A stretch of 64,000 nucleotides of DNA from Nostoc sp. NMS7 (GTDB taxonomy: Bacteria; Cyanobacteriota; Cyanobacteriia; Cyanobacteriales; Nostocaceae): positions 1 through 64,000 of the forward strand of contig NZ_JABXKJ010000244.1 in assembly GCF_017115085.1 (NCBI RefSeq), written 5' to 3'. Shown piece after piece: positions 60,969 through 64,000 of the stretch. The position numbers were made by a program, and so were the translations under genes. The notes below the pieces were generated by a model, which did not search any database, was not told where the DNA came from, and worked only from the letters and a program-made list of their open reading frames with translations. Numbering within the stretch: the stretch's first letter is position 1; each line of letters starts with the position of its first letter.

Positions 60969-62582
60969 TTAAAAATCGAAGGTTGTGCGAATCACACCCA
61001 CATACTGCGGATCATTTCTGCTATCGTTTTCCGGGTTGAGAATCACCCAAAAACCAGGAGTTACTGAAATATTATCGTTCAATCGGTAACGATAGAATGC
61101 TTCGAGATGGTAAGCGTTGTCTCGGTCTTGACGGACATCACTGTTAGAGACACGCGGCGGTATACCAAAGAGAATTCCCGGCAAGTTACCCCTACCCCCG
61201 ACATCAGGAAACGACATACCAATTGCCCCAAACCAGACATTGGCATTGTCACCACTGTTCACAAATAGAGAATCTGTTCCACCCCTACCATTGGAAATAT
61301 CACTCAAACCAGAGTTTTTGGCATTTGCCCAGATATATCCACCCCAAGCGTGGATTTGGAAATTTGGGGAGAAGCGATAGAATCCCTGTGCGCCGACAAT
61401 ATCGTTGGAAGTCGCAATGTTGTTGCCAAAGGGAGCGTTTGACAGGGCGCTACCCGTCCCAGCTGCGAGTTCGATTACTCCAGCAGGGCTATAGCCATGA
61501 GAGTAGGCAACACCAATAGCTCCTTGCTTACCATAATAGGCTAAGTGCGCCAGGGCGTTGTAGCCGCCATCAAATAAGGCGTTGCTAGCCGATGGGACAT
61601 TGGGACTGGTTGCTAAATAGCCCAAGGTGAGAATCAAGTCTTTGGTAATGTTCCAGTTAGCGGCTGCACCGCCGCCACCTCGCCGGAATAAGGGACTGTA
61701 TGACCCAAAAAGTGAGAGAACCCCATTGCCGTCGTCAGCGATTGTGGCGGGAGTGACGGTGGTTGAAATATCGGTGTAACCAATGCCTGTGGGACCAACA
61801 ACGAAGTTAAGAGAATCACTGACTGGGAAGTAGTAACGAATGTGGGGAACAAAAAGTGTATCATTGCTGTCATAATCGAAGTTCAGGCGTGTCATCCCTG
61901 TACCCGTTGCTGCGGCAATTTGGCTTGCACCATTGGAATTGGCAAAGTTGCCAAATTCTAGGCGAACTCGCAACAAATCTTTGCCTGTGAAACTGCTCTC
62001 AAAGTTGAGACGACCGCGATTTGCAAAGTAGAGACGGGATTCATCGCGTTCGCCACCCACCCGATTACCAAAGCTATCACTAATGGCGGTAATAATTTGA
62101 GCATTCAACCTGGTAGTAGTAGAAAATTGCTGTTTTTCCAGGGTTGCTGTCCGTGCTTCCAGCGTATTCACCCGCCCACGCAGAGTTGTTAATTCTGCCG
62201 CAAACTCTGTCTGCAATTTTTGCAGCACTGCCAAATCTTCTTTTTTGACTAAATCGCTAGTACCCGCAGCAATTAATTGATTCACCCGGTCTAAGCAGGC
62301 ATTTAAACCAGCTGCAAACTCGTAACGACTTAAAGCACGGTTGCCGCCATAGGTTACGTCAGGATAACCTGCAATACAGCCATAACGTTCGACTAGCGAT
62401 CGCAGTGCTTGAAATGCCCAATCGCTCGGTTTAATATCAGAAAGCTGGGAAACAGAATTGACTTGTCCCTCCAAATTCCTATCTCCATCTGCTGGAGTAT
62501 AATTATCTTCTGGAGGTGCTGCCCAAACTACTGGAATTGCCAAAAAGAGGAGAAAAAAACTATGAAAAAGAATTTTTAACAT
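60969..62582 (-). CDS. Iron-uptake porin with SLH domain
   Basis: The 537-residue outer-membrane protein has a signal peptide (FFLLFLAIPVVWA), an SLH domain (about 45-105: QLSDIKPSDWAFQALRSLVE, RYGCIAGYPDVTYGGNRALS), a coiled coil (LTTLRGRVNTLEARTATLE), and an OprB-type beta-barrel. The barrel ends in TTFDF with the terminal Phe, typical of barrel proteins. Homologues (SomA/Slr-type porins) are implicated in iron or solute passage. The SLH domain should bind the pyruvylated cell wall. Ends just next to the MITE copy B. Length is normal. Confidence 0.9.
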   Translation of the reverse strand: MLKILFHSFFLLFLAIPVVWAAPPEDNYTPADGDRNLEGQVNSVSQLSDIKPSDWAFQALRSLVERYGCIAGYPDVTYGGNRALSRYEFAAGLNACLDRVNQLIAAGTSDLVKKEDLAVLQKLQTEFAAELTTLRGRVNTLEARTATLEKQQFSTTTRLNAQIITAISDSFGNRVGGERDESRLYFANRGRLNFESSFTGKDLLRVRLEFGNFANSNGASQIAAATGTGMTRLNFDYDSNDTLFVPHIRYYFPVSDSLNFVVGPTGIGYTDISTTVTPATIADDGNGVLSLFGSYSPLFRRGGGGAAANWNITKDLILTLGYLATSPNVPSASNALFDGGYNALAHLAYYGKQGAIGVAYSHGYSPAGVIELAAGTGSALSNAPFGNNIATSNDIVGAQGFYRFSPNFQIHAWGGYIWANAKNSGLSDISNGRGGTDSLFVNSGDNANVWFGAIGMSFPDVGGRGNLPGILFGIPPRVSNSDVRQDRDNAYHLEAFYRYRLNDNISVTPGFWVILNPENDSRNDPQYVGVIRTTFDF

Positions 62583-63033
62583 TGGCTTATTACTTAAAAA
62601 TGGTTAAATTCTGACTTTGTAACTAAAGAGATTACACTTGAACCAAAGCTTCCAGGTTATGAGCTAATCAGCATTCAAGTTACATATTTTGAGTTGAGGT
62701 TTTTGGTCACTTACAGCAGTTATCGGCCCTTGTGAGGTACAAGAACCCCACCCCCAACCCCCTCCCCGCAAGCGAGGAGGGGGCTATGATGTACCTTATG
62801 TGATTAGGAAACGCTATAAATAAAACTTACGCATTGACAAGAAAAACCAAATATGAATCAAGGTTAAAAACCATATCTTTCGTAAGGGCACAGCATGATC
62901 TATTTACGATCGCAGGATAATTAAGAAAAGCCTAAAACAACCTCAAAATCGGTAATGTAGATCACGATGCATTTGTACAGTGCGATTGATTTTTAATTTT
63001 TAATTCTGCCTTGGGGTACTAGATGAATGCCAA
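62583..63033. other. Gap with GC-rich hairpin and a 50-bp repeat
   Basis: No gene is seen. At about 62754-62784 is a hairpin CCCCCTCCCCGCAAGCGAGG followed by AGGGGG. It continues into a 50-bp repeat (62770-62819, AAGCGAGGAGGGGGCTATGA...) also at 17617-17666. The last 150 bases are plain AT-rich DNA. Confidence 0.55.
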
Positions 63034-64000
63034 TTACATATCTTCTAACTCAATTCCTTTGGTTTCTTTAATAAAAAAGAGAATGAAAAAGAATGAGGTA
63101 GCTGCCGCAATTGTATAAAGTCCATAGGCAGAACCTAGACCAAAATATTGCAGTATGGGAGGAAATGTTGTGGAAATGAGGAAATTCGCAACCCATTGCA
63201 TCGCCGCAGCAACTGAAAGTGCAGCAGTTCTAATTTTGTTATTAAACATTTCTCCCAACAGCACCCAAACTATTGGCCCCCAGGAGAAACCGAAGCAAAA
63301 CACATAGAGGTTGGCTGCGATGAGAGCCACCGTACCTGCGCTTCCGGTGAGATTGGGATTCCCAGCAGCATCTAGGGGAGCAGTGCCAAAAATAGAAGCC
63401 ATCGTTCCTAAAGTCAAGGTCATGCCAATCGACCCTAGTATGAGCAAGGGCTTACGACCAAATCTATCTACGAAGGCGATCGCAATCAGTGTTGTAATAA
63501 TATTTACGGCTCCTGTAATCACCGTGATTGTTAGGGAATCTTTTTCGGAAAACCCGACTGCCCGCCACAAAACGCTGCTGTAGTAGAAGATTACATTAAT
63601 ACCAACGAATTGCTGTAATACAGATAAGCCTATTCCTATCCAAACAATTGGCAGGAGTCCACCACTTCTGCCCAACAGGTCAGAAAACTTAGGCTGACGT
63701 TCTCGAAGCACTGTCTGCCGAATTTCTTCAATTTTTGGCAGCACGTCACCCCCCAAAATCTTGGTGAGAACGTTAGCAGCTTCTGGCTCTCGTCCTTTGG
63801 CAACTAAGTAACGGGGAGATTCAGGAATTGTTAAAGCCATCATCCCGTAGAATACTGCTGGCGGGACTGCTGTCCAAAACATCCAGCGCCAAGCTGCAAC
63901 CCCAAACAAAAACGGCGAGTCTGCTGAACCTGCTGACACAGCAATAAAGTAGTCACTCAATAAGGCGACAAAAATTCCGACTACGATCGCTAATTGTTGC
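63034..64000 (-). CDS. Sugar-porter MFS transporter (partial, 5' end outside)
   Basis: The frame runs to the window edge without a start. The first codons visible are QQLAIVVGIFVALLSDYFIA, so this is a C-terminal portion of at least 321 residues. Sugar-porter signatures are present: ESPRYLV, DRFGRKPLL (RxGRRP-type loop), FCFGFSWGPIVWVLLGEMF and the final LPFIxET-like FFIKETKGIELEDM. About eight membrane helices are included. It moves a hexose or similar sugar by proton symport or facilitated diffusion; the substrate is not evident. The stop is at 63034-63036. Confidence 0.85.
   Translation of the reverse strand, partial: QQLAIVVGIFVALLSDYFIAVSAGSADSPFLFGVAAWRWMFWTAVPPAVFYGMMALTIPESPRYLVAKGREPEAANVLTKILGGDVLPKIEEIRQTVLRERQPKFSDLLGRSGGLLPIVWIGIGLSVLQQFVGINVIFYYSSVLWRAVGFSEKDSLTITVITGAVNIITTLIAIAFVDRFGRKPLLILGSIGMTLTLGTMASIFGTAPLDAAGNPNLTGSAGTVALIAANLYVFCFGFSWGPIVWVLLGEMFNNKIRTAALSVAAAMQWVANFLISTTFPPILQYFGLGSAYGLYTIAAATSFFFILFFIKETKGIELEDM

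Overview
The window comes from a filamentous, hormogonium-forming cyanobacterium of the Nostoc type. The evidence is frequent HIP1 palindromes (GCGATCGC, e.g. 834-841, 5576-5583, 7789-7796), a psaM gene for photosystem I, an iron-uptake porin with an SLH domain, a cyanobacteriochrome kinase, and a locus whose gene order matches the hormogonium polysaccharide (hps) locus of Nostoc punctiforme. Intergenic space is loaded with dispersed palindromic repeats, which have also entered several coding regions.

Layout. 1-1.1 kb: a MITE-like element and a glycosyltransferase-like gene broken by a stop codon. 1.2-12.7 kb, minus strand: the hps locus, read as hpsA-B-C-D-E-F-G. It has the large secretion protein HpsA, three pseudopilins and three family-2 glycosyltransferases. 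The last glycosyltransferase is fused in frame to a fourth pseudopilin. 13-21 kb: a DUF559 nuclease-like gene, metH with its 3' end triplicated, a glutaredoxin-like gene and murE. 19.8-23 kb: two convergent histidine kinases whose defects are complementary. 23-34.5 kb: mostly housekeeping genes (SDR oxidoreductase, dnaK, FGGY kinase, psaM, TPR protein, GST, YajQ, SLOG protein), plus a decayed MAPEG gene. 34-38 kb: a PadR/DUF4188 divergent pair with two visible operator palindromes, then a TnpB pseudogene carrying a group II intron. 38-46.5 kb: a DRTGG-domain protein, a response regulator, a hybrid kinase, a GAF kinase and a kinase relic. 46.7-52.5 kb: a sterol-desaturase-like protein, a HAD hydrolase, DUF5895, MltA and small cyanobacterial proteins. 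52.5-60.8 kb: a signalling cluster with a Ser/Thr kinase, a DUF3365-HAMP protein, a PhnD-like lipoprotein, a TIR-like protein, a dual-bilin cyanobacteriochrome kinase and a NADAR protein. 61-64 kb: a porin and a sugar transporter cut by the window edge.

How the genes fit together. The hps genes probably form one unit that makes and exports the polysaccharide used in hormogonium gliding; the pseudopilins would support secretion. The many kinases are mostly orphans with respect to a linked response regulator; only the hybrid kinase has a receiver gene next to it. The main theme is genome plasticity. Repeats have created in-frame inserts in four kinases, helped break a MAPEG gene, and duplicated the ends of metH and psaM, and a group II intron sits inside a TnpB gene. 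All identifications are from reading the sequence; no database search was run.
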